Source of the DNA: Bordetella parapertussis
Lineage (GTDB): Bacteria > Pseudomonadota > Gammaproteobacteria > Burkholderiales > Burkholderiaceae_B
Assembly: GCA_943331855.1 (NCBI GenBank)
Contig: CALQNE010000103.1
Span: 1 to 11,295, forward strand
Direction: 5' to 3'
Length of the DNA stretch: 11,295 nucleotides
Part shown: piece by piece, positions 1-5,692 of the stretch
How positions within the stretch are numbered: position 1 is the first letter of the stretch
Layout: the number at the start of each line of letters is the position of its first letter
Position numbers and translations under genes: made by a program
The notes under the pieces: generated by a model
Told to the model about the DNA's origin: nothing
The model's database searches: none
The model's input: only the letters and a program-made list of their open reading frames with translations

Positions 1-283
1 AGTGGATGCGGCCGGCAATAATGAAGCAGCGGCAATGGTGTCGCGCGATGTACAAAATTTAGCCGTTTATTTTGGGCAATTTGCGCCAGAGTTGCTTACA
101 ACCGCGTATGGTAAAGAAATCTGGCAGCACTACGAGGCCGGCACCCTCACGGCAGACACGCCTTTGACGGGCTTTGTTGCGGCCGATACCACGCCTGTGG
201 ACATGGCTGGACTCATGCAAGAGATCGAAGATACCCGGCGCGAAGAGCAAGAACGTCAGCGGCGGTTGCAAGAGCGCGATTAA
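1..283 (+). CDS. RIO1-like serine protein kinase, C-terminal fragment (partial)
   Basis: Only the last 93 codons are visible; the frame is open to the left edge, so the GTG at 2 is probably internal (Val), not a start. The stretch resembles, from memory, the C-terminal tail of bacterial RIO1-like kinases of the PA4780 type: a D-A-A-G-N-N segment near the start, then the D-V-x-N-L-x-x-Y-F-G-x-F-A-P-E-L-L block, the Y-G-K-E-I-W segment and an L-T-G motif. The final 20 residues are a charged Glu/Arg/Gln-rich helix. RIO kinases are cytoplasmic atypical protein kinases; the targets of the bacterial members are poorly known. The ATP-binding and catalytic motifs lie outside the window, so the assignment rests on this tail alone. 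It is separated from ilvE by 61 bases holding a probable promoter, so the two are likely transcribed separately. Confidence 0.62.
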   Translation, partial: VDAAGNNEAAAMVSRDVQNLAVYFGQFAPELLTTAYGKEIWQHYEAGTLTADTPLTGFVAADTTPVDMAGLMQEIEDTRREEQERQRRLQERD

Positions 284-304
284 AGTATTTTGCTGTCACA
301 TGGC

Positions 305-310
305 TATAAT
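305..310 (+). promoter_or_regulatory. Putative -10 box for ilvE
   Basis: A perfect TATAAT sits 34 bases before the ilvE start codon, in the short gap after the kinase gene. No good -35 is found at 16-18 bp: the sequence there reads about TTAAAG or AAAGTA. A TTGCTG at 290-295 is too close (9 bp). The box is therefore suggestive only. The transcript leader would be about 28 bases and has no clear Shine-Dalgarno sequence. Confidence 0.4.
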
Positions 311-344
311 CGGATGAAATAAGTCTAACCAACTGTCCACGACC

Positions 345-1442
345 ATGACTGCACAATCTACTCTCGCCTTTCGCTCGACCAAGTCAACGCATCCTATGGC
401 TCAGGCCGAACGCGAAGCCATCGTCGCGAACCCTGGGTTTGGTAAGTACTTTACTGATCATATGGTGTCGATTGACTGGACCCTCGAACAAGGTTGGCAT
501 GACGCTGCGCTCAAACCTTATGGCCCATTACTGCTTGATCCTGCCTCCTCGGTCTTGCATTACGCACAAGAGATTTTTGAAGGACTGAAGGCCTATCGTC
601 ATCCTGATGGTTCGATTTGGACTTTTCGCCCTGAGGCCAACGCCGCGCGGATGCAGCGTTCGGCAAAGCGCTTGGCCTTGCCACCTTTGCCTACTGATTT
701 ATTTATTGAGTCGATTCAGCAATTGGTCAGCGCAGACGCAGCGTGGGTTCCGGCGACGGGCGAAATGAGTTTGTATCTTCGCCCGTTCATGATTGCGAAC
801 GAAAGCTTTTTGGGTGTGCGCTCTGCGCATCGTGCTGCTTACTACGTTATCGCCAGCCCTGCAGGCCCGTATTTTGCCAAGGGTGTCGCGCCCGTGATGA
901 TTTGGCTGGCTGAAGATCATGCGCGCGCGGCGTTTGGGGGTACGGGTGCAGCGAAGTGCGGCGGCAACTATGCAGCCTCACTACTCCCTCAGCAAGAAGC
1001 CTATGAAAACGGCTGTCCTCAAGTGCTTTTTTTAGACTCGCAAGAGGGTAAGTACATCGAAGAGCTCGGAGGGATGAATGTATTTTTAGTGCTCAAAGAT
1101 GGCACCTTGATTACCCCCGAATTGACGGGCAGTATTCTTGAGGGCGTCACACGTATGAGCATTATCCAGCTTGCGCGTGATCGAGGTCATCAGGTTCAAG
1201 AGCGAAAAATTACGATTGATGAGTGGAAAGACGGCATTGCTTCTGGTGCCGTTGTTGAGGCGTTTGCTTGCGGCACCGCTGCGGTGGTAACACCCATTGC
1301 AGCGCTCAAAGGGCGTGGCTTTATCGCGGGTGATGAAAACGCGCCTGCTGGAAAACTTACGATGTCGTTACGTCAAGAGCTGACGGATATTCAGTCTGGT
1401 CGTCGGCCTGATCGGCATGGGTGGCTCAAGCGCTTGGTTTAA
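345..1442 (+). CDS. ilvE: Branched-chain amino acid aminotransferase
   Basis: Fold-type IV PLP enzyme of 365 residues that transfers amino groups between glutamate and the 2-oxo acids of leucine, isoleucine and valine in the cytoplasm; last step of branched-chain synthesis and first of breakdown. Visible family marks: the L-H-Y-A-Q-E-I-F-E-G-L-K-A-Y block (residues 71-84), R-P-F near 146-148, the catalytic lysine in G-T-G-A-A-K-C-G-G-N-Y (Lys204) that forms the Schiff base, the Y-I-E-E-L-G-G-M-N block with the cofactor-contacting Glu (about 237-245), and a C-G-T-A-A-V phosphate-binding segment near 309-314. Length and the N-terminal extension fit the longer BCAT class (about 340-370 residues, seen in actinobacteria and eukaryotes) rather than the roughly 307-residue E. 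coli type. No strong ribosome site precedes this ATG, but the N-terminus aligns well with the family. Stop is 10 bases from the stop of the opposing gene, with no terminator hairpin visible. Confidence 0.93.
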   Translation: MTAQSTLAFRSTKSTHPMAQAEREAIVANPGFGKYFTDHMVSIDWTLEQGWHDAALKPYGPLLLDPASSVLHYAQEIFEGLKAYRHPDGSIWTFRPEANAARMQRSAKRLALPPLPTDLFIESIQQLVSADAAWVPATGEMSLYLRPFMIANESFLGVRSAHRAAYYVIASPAGPYFAKGVAPVMIWLAEDHARAAFGGTGAAKCGGNYAASLLPQQEAYENGCPQVLFLDSQEGKYIEELGGMNVFLVLKDGTLITPELTGSILEGVTRMSIIQLARDRGHQVQERKITIDEWKDGIASGAVVEAFACGTAAVVTPIAALKGRGFIAGDENAPAGKLTMSLRQELTDIQSGRRPDRHGWLKRLV

Positions 1443-1452
1443 CTCGGCGCTG

Positions 1453-1971
1453 CTATTTTGCCTGAAGGGCAAGCGTAAGCATCAATCGGTATTGGGCGGC
1501 ATCGAGGTATGGATGTTTGTTCATGAAGTCCATCAAAAGCTGATCGGCCAAAATGACTTGTTCGTTTGGCAACTCTTTCATGACGGCTGAATAAACTGCA
1601 AAGCGGCCCCCTGCGGCCCACTCTTTCACTACTTGGTCTTGAACTTCTGTATGCTGCGTTTTCTGCTGAACGCGCTTGAGGCGTTGTCGATTTGCTTCGA
1701 TTTCGCTGTAAGCGGTTTTAGTTTGACCGGAGCCTCTAAGCACTCGAATGCGCGCTGCCGTACGGATGGTGAGGTAGTCTGCCTGGGTGGTCAGGCGCGA
1801 CTGTTCGAGTTGCTGTATTTGTGTCAGTAGAGTCTGGGGCTCTTCACTCGCTTGGTTTGCAAGCTTTTTTAAAATAGCAGGTACACGATGGCCGCGCTGT
1901 TCGAGCAAAGCTCGATAGCGTTGGGCGGTAAACTGCGTTTGTCCCGCAGGGATTGAACGAGGTAGGGGCAT
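1453..1971 (-). CDS. Hypothetical protein, Gln-rich and helical, 172 aa
   Basis: I do not recognise this protein. It is 172 residues, without signal peptide or membrane segment, and very rich in Gln, Arg, Leu and Ala. Residues about 45-62 and 86-118 are likely amphipathic helices with Gln/Arg/Lys/Glu repeats that could form a coiled coil. A more varied C-terminal part (119-172) contains aromatic residues and a K-H-P-Y-L-D-A-A-Q-Y-R stretch reminiscent of helical repeats, though no repeat unit is clear. It has reasonable codon use over its whole length and no competing long frame on the other strand, which supports it being real. The ATG at 1971 lacks a good Shine-Dalgarno sequence. The gene converges on ilvE and diverges from the membrane protein gene at 2089, so it is a single-gene transcription unit. 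Cytoplasmic location is inferred. Confidence 0.6.
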   Translation of the reverse strand: MPLPRSIPAGQTQFTAQRYRALLEQRGHRVPAILKKLANQASEEPQTLLTQIQQLEQSRLTTQADYLTIRTAARIRVLRGSGQTKTAYSEIEANRQRLKRVQQKTQHTEVQDQVVKEWAAGGRFAVYSAVMKELPNEQVILADQLLMDFMNKHPYLDAAQYRLMLTLALQAK

Positions 1972-2088
1972 CGGCTAAGAAGCGAGGTGTCGTGAGTTGT
2001 AGTGTAGCGCAGACAATTAACTTAGTACATCCATTATAAATAAATAGTACATCATTGATTAATTTTTTACTTAATCCTTTGAAAAATA
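1972..2088. promoter_or_regulatory. Divergent intergenic region with overlapping -10-like boxes
   Basis: This 117-bp gap separates the minus-strand hypothetical gene from the plus-strand membrane protein gene, so it must hold both promoters. Its right half is markedly AT-rich compared with the flanking genes. A perfect TATAAT read on the minus strand lies at 2033-2038, with a weak TTAATC 18 bp upstream at 2057-2062. A TATAAA read on the plus strand overlaps it at 2035-2040, with a weak CAGACA at 2010-2015 (19 bp spacer). Both boxes fall between two identical 9-bp repeats. No strong ribosome site precedes either start codon. Confidence 0.45.
2023..2053 (+). repeat. Pair of 9-bp direct repeats, TAGTACATC, 22 bp apart
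   Basis: TAGTACATC occurs at 2023-2031 and again, identically, at 2045-2053. The start-to-start distance of 22 bp is about two helical turns, so a regulator could contact both copies on the same DNA face. The 13-bp gap between them contains the overlapping -10-like boxes of both divergent genes. A repressor or activator site is inferred; no regulator gene is adjacent. Confidence 0.5.
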
Positions 2089-2099
2089 ATGATTAATCC
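2057..2099 (+). repeat. GATTAA/TTAATC inverted repeat plus a repeated TTAATCC
   Basis: GATTAA at 2057-2062 and TTAATC at 2071-2076 form a perfect 6-bp inverted repeat with an 8-base, mostly T, centre. TTAATCC at 2071-2077 recurs at 2093-2099, again 22 bp away, and the second copy lies inside the first codons of the membrane protein gene. The stem is too short and AT-rich to be a convincing terminator; a protein-binding site is more likely. Short AT-rich repeats arise easily by chance in such sequence. Confidence 0.35.
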
Positions 2100-3471
2100 A
2101 AGATATCTCAATCTGCCGTTTGTTGTCATCGGTGGGCTCTTCATGCTCTGGCCGGCCGTGTATAACGGTTATCCGTTGGTGTACAGCGACTCACATGTTT
2201 TTATTTCTCAGCCCGTTGCTGAGTTCATGAATTGGGACAAGCCGTTTGTTTACGGGCCGTTGATTTTGTTGTTTCACGGTTGGTTGACGCTTTGGGGTGT
2301 CGTCGTCGCGCAAGCGCTGTTGCTATCGCACTTGGTATGGCTGGTGAGTGCGGCATTTGCCGTGGATTCGAAAGTTGTCGGGAACGGCTTGATCACTCAG
2401 CTTAGACCAGGCCTGCGTCATCTGTTGATCTGTGCGGTACTCGCCCTGGCTAGCACGGCACCTTGGTTCACAAACTTCGTGATGCCTGACATTTTTGGTG
2501 CGATGGCCGTTTTGTGTATTTTTTTATTAGGCTTTTCAAATCGTTTGAGCCGCGTTGAGGCGATTTGGCTCATCGTGCTTGGCGCGCTCGCGATTGCGGT
2601 ACATCTCTCGCACTTGGTGATCGCTGCAGCTTGTTTGGTCGTGGTGCTCTGCCTGCGTCTGGGTCGACTTCGGTACGCGTTCTTGCCTTTGGCTGGCGCA
2701 ATTGTGATTTTGTTGAGTACTAATTTTTATGCATTTCAAAAACTATCGATCTCGCCGCACGGTTCGGTCTTTATGCTTGCCCGTCTGTCCGGAGATGGAA
2801 ATACAAAAGAAGTGCTTGAGACCTATTGCGCACAAAAAAAATGGTATCTCTGTGCCTGGGTTGACCGGCTACCCGCTGATAGCGATGAATTTTTATGGAA
2901 TGGCAAAGGCCCTGTCTGGAGTCACCCCGGAGGGCCGATCGGCTTGGCGCCTGAAGCCTCAGAGATCGTGTCCTATGTGATTCGCACAAGACCTTGGCCC
3001 GTCTTGGTGTCTGCGTTGCGTAACATGTCTACGCAACTGTGGATGATTCAATTGGGCGACACCTTGCACGCTGATCATTTGGATGTGACGGTTGCCAAAA
3101 GCGTAGGTCAATATTTTGCTGGATCAGAACTTAAGCAGCTGAACAATTCACGCCAAATGAAGAGCGAGCTCGCGAACGACGCGTTGTGGTTCAGCCGCTT
3201 GAGTATGCTGGGCTTTTATGGTGGCTTGGTATTTAGTTTGTACATCTTGTTTACGCTCTGGCGTGCGCAGCCTGTTGTGCGTGAGCGTCAGAATGCACAG
3301 GCTGTGGTGGGGTTTATTTTGATTCTTTGGGTCGGTATCCTGGCCAATGCCTTTGCCACGGGCGCGCTGTCAAAACCACATCATCGCTATCAAGCGCGTA
3401 TCGCCTGGCTGCTGGTATTGCCCCCTCTACTTTTATGGCGTCGACCGACCCTACCCACTCAATCCACTTAA
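2089..3471 (+). CDS. Multi-pass inner-membrane protein, GT-C-like, function unknown
   Basis: A 460-residue hydrophobic protein. Likely membrane segments lie at about 8-28, 57-78, 80-95, 110-128, 131-150, 157-190 (probably two), 196-215, 372-391, 403-424 and 436-450. Between about 216 and 370 is a long soluble part, probably periplasmic, with two cysteines (247, 255) and a W-S-H-P-G-G-P motif. The first loop carries Y-P-L-V-Y-S-D-S-H (28-36); an acidic residue in the first loop is typical of GT-C glycosyltransferases, which use lipid-linked sugar donors. The M-P-D-I-F segment (132-136), H-L-S-H (172-175) and the C-terminal G-A-L-S-K-P-H-H-R-Y-Q-A-R block (425-437) match, from memory, an uncharacterised proteobacterial membrane family. 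No glycan gene lies nearby, so a glycosyltransferase role is only a guess. The upstream ribosome site is weak. Confidence 0.72.
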   Translation: MINPRYLNLPFVVIGGLFMLWPAVYNGYPLVYSDSHVFISQPVAEFMNWDKPFVYGPLILLFHGWLTLWGVVVAQALLLSHLVWLVSAAFAVDSKVVGNGLITQLRPGLRHLLICAVLALASTAPWFTNFVMPDIFGAMAVLCIFLLGFSNRLSRVEAIWLIVLGALAIAVHLSHLVIAAACLVVVLCLRLGRLRYAFLPLAGAIVILLSTNFYAFQKLSISPHGSVFMLARLSGDGNTKEVLETYCAQKKWYLCAWVDRLPADSDEFLWNGKGPVWSHPGGPIGLAPEASEIVSYVIRTRPWPVLVSALRNMSTQLWMIQLGDTLHADHLDVTVAKSVGQYFAGSELKQLNNSRQMKSELANDALWFSRLSMLGFYGGLVFSLYILFTLWRAQPVVRERQNAQAVVGFILILWVGILANAFATGALSKPHHRYQARIAWLLVLPPLLLWRRPTLPTQST

Positions 3472-3480
3472 AGTCTTGGG

Positions 3481-4464
3481 TTATTCGCGCTGAATATTAC
3501 TGGCCTTGATCACGGTCGCCCATTTTGCGATTTCGCCGTCGACAAAATCGGCAAGCGCTTGCGGCGTGCTGCCTTGAATTTCGATGGCTTGCTGAGTCAA
3601 CCTGGTTTTGAGCTCAGGCTCAATGAGTACCGCGTTAATTTCGCGATTGAGGCGTTCGATAATGGCTTGTGGGGTACCCGTCGGAGCAAAAAAGCCATAG
3701 CTCGCAATAGACTCAAATCCGGGATAGCCTGACTCTGCAACGGTGGGTAAATCTGGCATTAAGGCCGAGCGCTTTGCAGTGGTGATTGCAAGCGCACGGA
3801 CCTTGCCTTCTTTCAGCATCGGCAAATAAGGGGGTAAGGTGTCAAGCGCCATGGTGACGCGACCTGAAATCAAGTCAGGCATTAATAGTGCCGTGCCCTT
3901 GTATGGGATATGCAAGACGTCGATGCCCGCCGCGACTTTGAACATTTCGCAGGTTAAGTGAATGAGGCCACCCGTGCCCGACGAGCCGCAGGTAAGTTTG
4001 CCAGGTTCTTTTTTTGCCAAGGCAACGAGTTCAGCCAGATTTTTGGCAGGCACTTCGTTACCCACCACAACAATGTTGCTCAAGGTGCCAGCGGCTGAGA
4101 TTGCAGTCAAATCTTTTTTGAACTGATAGCCAGGATCTTTGTAGTAACTCACCGCGATCGAGTGCGAGCCGATCGAACCCATCAATAAGGTGTAGCCGTC
4201 AGGGGCGGCCTTGGCAACATACGCTGCACCAATATTGGCGCCTGCGCCAGGTTTGTTTTCGATTACGACGGATTGTCCGAGGCGTACGGCAAGTTTCTCT
4301 GTAATCGCACGCGTCAGGATGTCGGTGGCGCCACCGGCTGGAAACGGCACGACAACCTTCAGAGGCTTACTCGGGTAGCTGTCTTGCGCCTGCGTCGGGG
4401 CAGAAACGCTTACGGTCAACGCCAAGGTGGCGAACAAGACTGGCCAGTATCGATTCATACGCAT
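3481..4464 (-). CDS. Bug/TctC-family periplasmic solute-binding receptor (Bug-1)
   Basis: A 327-residue extracytoplasmic receptor of the Bug family (tripartite tricarboxylate transporter receptors), which bind small carboxylates or related organic solutes in the periplasm. The signal peptide has a hydrophobic core at about 8-22 and probable cleavage after T-Q-A (residue 26). Family marks: Y-P-S-K-P-L-K-V-V-V-P-F-P-A-G-G-A-T-D (30-48), the V-I-E-N-K-P-G-A-G segment (67-75), A-A-P-D-G-Y-T (86-92), H-I-P-Y-K-G (185-190) and L-P-T-V-A-E-S-G (239-246). Asp208 sits at the usual acidic position after the P-D-L-I-S-G-R segment. Two cysteines (159 and 172) occupy the second-domain loop, which is unusual. 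The first ATG is supported by AGGA 9 bases upstream. Divergent from the amidohydrolase gene, hinting at a shared regulon. No TctA/TctB genes are nearby. Confidence 0.92.
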   Translation of the reverse strand: MRMNRYWPVLFATLALTVSVSAPTQAQDSYPSKPLKVVVPFPAGGATDILTRAITEKLAVRLGQSVVIENKPGAGANIGAAYVAKAAPDGYTLLMGSIGSHSIAVSYYKDPGYQFKKDLTAISAAGTLSNIVVVGNEVPAKNLAELVALAKKEPGKLTCGSSGTGGLIHLTCEMFKVAAGIDVLHIPYKGTALLMPDLISGRVTMALDTLPPYLPMLKEGKVRALAITTAKRSALMPDLPTVAESGYPGFESIASYGFFAPTGTPQAIIERLNREINAVLIEPELKTRLTQQAIEIQGSTPQALADFVDGEIAKWATVIKASNIQRE

Positions 4465-4618
4465 GAGGGTTCATCCTAAAAAGTGATATTCATCATAATA
4501 CCTAAGCAAAAACCATGCCCATCTATTTTGCTAAAGGGGATATAGTATTGGCACAACACAGCGAATCGACTCAGCTTAAGCGCTGCGGGCGATCACCGGA
4601 TAATAGAGACATCTCATC
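4465..4618. promoter_or_regulatory. Divergent promoter region between Bug-1 and the amidohydrolase
   Basis: This 154-bp gap must carry both promoters. For the Bug-1 gene, a TATTAT read on the minus strand at 4495-4500 is a fair -10, with no clear -35 behind it, and AGGA (minus strand, 4474-4477) is a usable ribosome site. For the amidohydrolase, candidates are TATAGT at 4541-4546 and a weak TTAAGC (4576-4581) / GATAAT (4599-4604) pair with a 17-bp spacer. The perfect 8-bp palindrome GCTTAAGC at 4574-4581, nested in CAGC...GCTG, is a possible operator. No strong Shine-Dalgarno precedes the amidohydrolase ATG; GAGA is the best available. Confidence 0.4.
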
Positions 4619-5665
4619 ATGACGCATCCCAAAGTAGAAAACACGTTTCCGCCTGCACATCTTCCAGTCCGCCCCGATTGGATCGAGCAGTCAAATGAGC
4701 CCATTCTTGAACCCGCTTTGCCCATCGTTGATCCGCACCATCATTTGTGGGATCGTCCGGGTCAGCGTTATTTTTTTGAAGACTTGCTGGCAGATGTCCA
4801 GAGTGGCCACAATATCGAGGCCACCGTATTTATCCAATGCCGCTCGATGTATCGTGCAACCGGTCCCATTGAAATGCGTCCGGTCGGCGAAGTTGAATAT
4901 GTCAACGGCGTGGCGGCGCAAAGTGCCAGTGGTCTGTATGGCCCCACCGAAATCTGTGCAGGCATTGTGGGTTTCGCTGATCTGATGTTGGGTGCGCGTG
5001 TGCGGCCTGTTCTTGAGGCTGAATTAGCCGTTGCACCCGACCGCTTTCGCGGTATTCGTGTCATGACCGCGGCGAGCCCGCATAAAGAAATTGCGCCGGG
5101 GTTTGGTAAGGTTCCAGAGGGAGTCATGATGACCGCGGCATTTCGCGAAGGCTTTGCCGAGCTTGCCCCGCTTGGCTTGTCGTACGATATGTGGTCGTTT
5201 CATCCCCAGATGGGTGAGGTGGTCGATCTCGCCAGAAGCTTTCCTGAGACCTCGATTATCGTGAATCACGCAGGCGGGCCACTTGCGATTGGGCCCTACA
5301 AAGGGCGGCAAGATGAAGTGTTGAAAGACTGGTCAAAGAGTATGCGCGAACTCGCAACCTGCCCGAACGTCACTATGAAAATTGGCGGTCTGGGCATGCA
5401 CATCGCCGGGCTCGATTTTCACACGCGTCCAATGCCACCTGGCTCAAAAGAGTTGGCTCAGGCTTGGCAGCCGTTTGTGCAGGGCTGTATTGATGCCTTT
5501 GGTCCAGCGCGCTGCATGTTTGAAAGTAATTTTTGTGTCGACAAAGGTACCGCCAGCTACGTCAATCTGTGGAACGCCTTTAAACGGTTGACTCAAGATT
5601 TCTCAGCCGCTGACAAGGCACACCTGTTCAGTGAAACTGCAAAACGCGTATATCGTTTGAAGTAA
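4619..5665 (+). CDS. Amidohydrolase-2 family metal-dependent hydrolase (COG3618 type)
   Basis: A 348-residue cytoplasmic TIM-barrel hydrolase of the amidohydrolase superfamily, the group that includes 2-pyrone-4,6-dicarboxylate lactonase (LigI) and sugar-acid lactonases. The strand-1 H-x-H pair is in V-D-P-H-H-H-L-W (His40, His42). Later metal or substrate candidates are His195 (S-F-H-P-Q), His217 (V-N-H-A-G-G) and the strand-8 block M-F-E-S-N-F-C-V-D-K (300-309). As far as I recall this subfamily normally has E-S-N-F-P-V-D, so Asn304 stands where many amidohydrolases have the catalytic Asp, and Cys306 replaces a proline. No signal peptide. Divergent from a Bug receptor gene, which suggests that it processes the transported compound, most likely a lactone or related cyclic ester of an organic acid (inference). 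It ends 27 bases from the opposing Bug-2 gene, with no terminator hairpin seen. Confidence 0.87.
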   Translation: MTHPKVENTFPPAHLPVRPDWIEQSNEPILEPALPIVDPHHHLWDRPGQRYFFEDLLADVQSGHNIEATVFIQCRSMYRATGPIEMRPVGEVEYVNGVAAQSASGLYGPTEICAGIVGFADLMLGARVRPVLEAELAVAPDRFRGIRVMTAASPHKEIAPGFGKVPEGVMMTAAFREGFAELAPLGLSYDMWSFHPQMGEVVDLARSFPETSIIVNHAGGPLAIGPYKGRQDEVLKDWSKSMRELATCPNVTMKIGGLGMHIAGLDFHTRPMPPGSKELAQAWQPFVQGCIDAFGPARCMFESNFCVDKGTASYVNLWNAFKRLTQDFSAADKAHLFSETAKRVYRLK

Positions 5666-5692
5666 GTGGTGCTGCTTGTCGCTTAAGGTTGT

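Noticed and set aside
290..310. TTGCTG and TATAAT as a full sigma-70 promoter for ilvE.
   Set aside because: The spacer is only 9 bp, far below the 16-18 bp needed; only the -10 box was kept as a tentative site.
4549..4564. Sigma-54-like promoter upstream of the amidohydrolase (TGGCAC followed by a downstream GC).
   Set aside because: The -12 element does not fit: the GC is one base too close to the -24 GG and the TTGC core is missing.
4768..5311. Overlapping minus-strand open frames of 119 and 95 codons inside the amidohydrolase gene.
   Set aside because: They lie opposite a well-conserved enzyme, have Pro/Arg/Ser-heavy translations typical of antisense shadows, and show no domain.
5666..5692. 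Possible bidirectional terminator between the convergent amidohydrolase and Bug-2 genes.
   Set aside because: No GC-rich hairpin with a T-run is visible in the 27-base gap on either strand. The same holds for the 10-base gap at 1443-1452 and the 9-base gap at 3472-3480.
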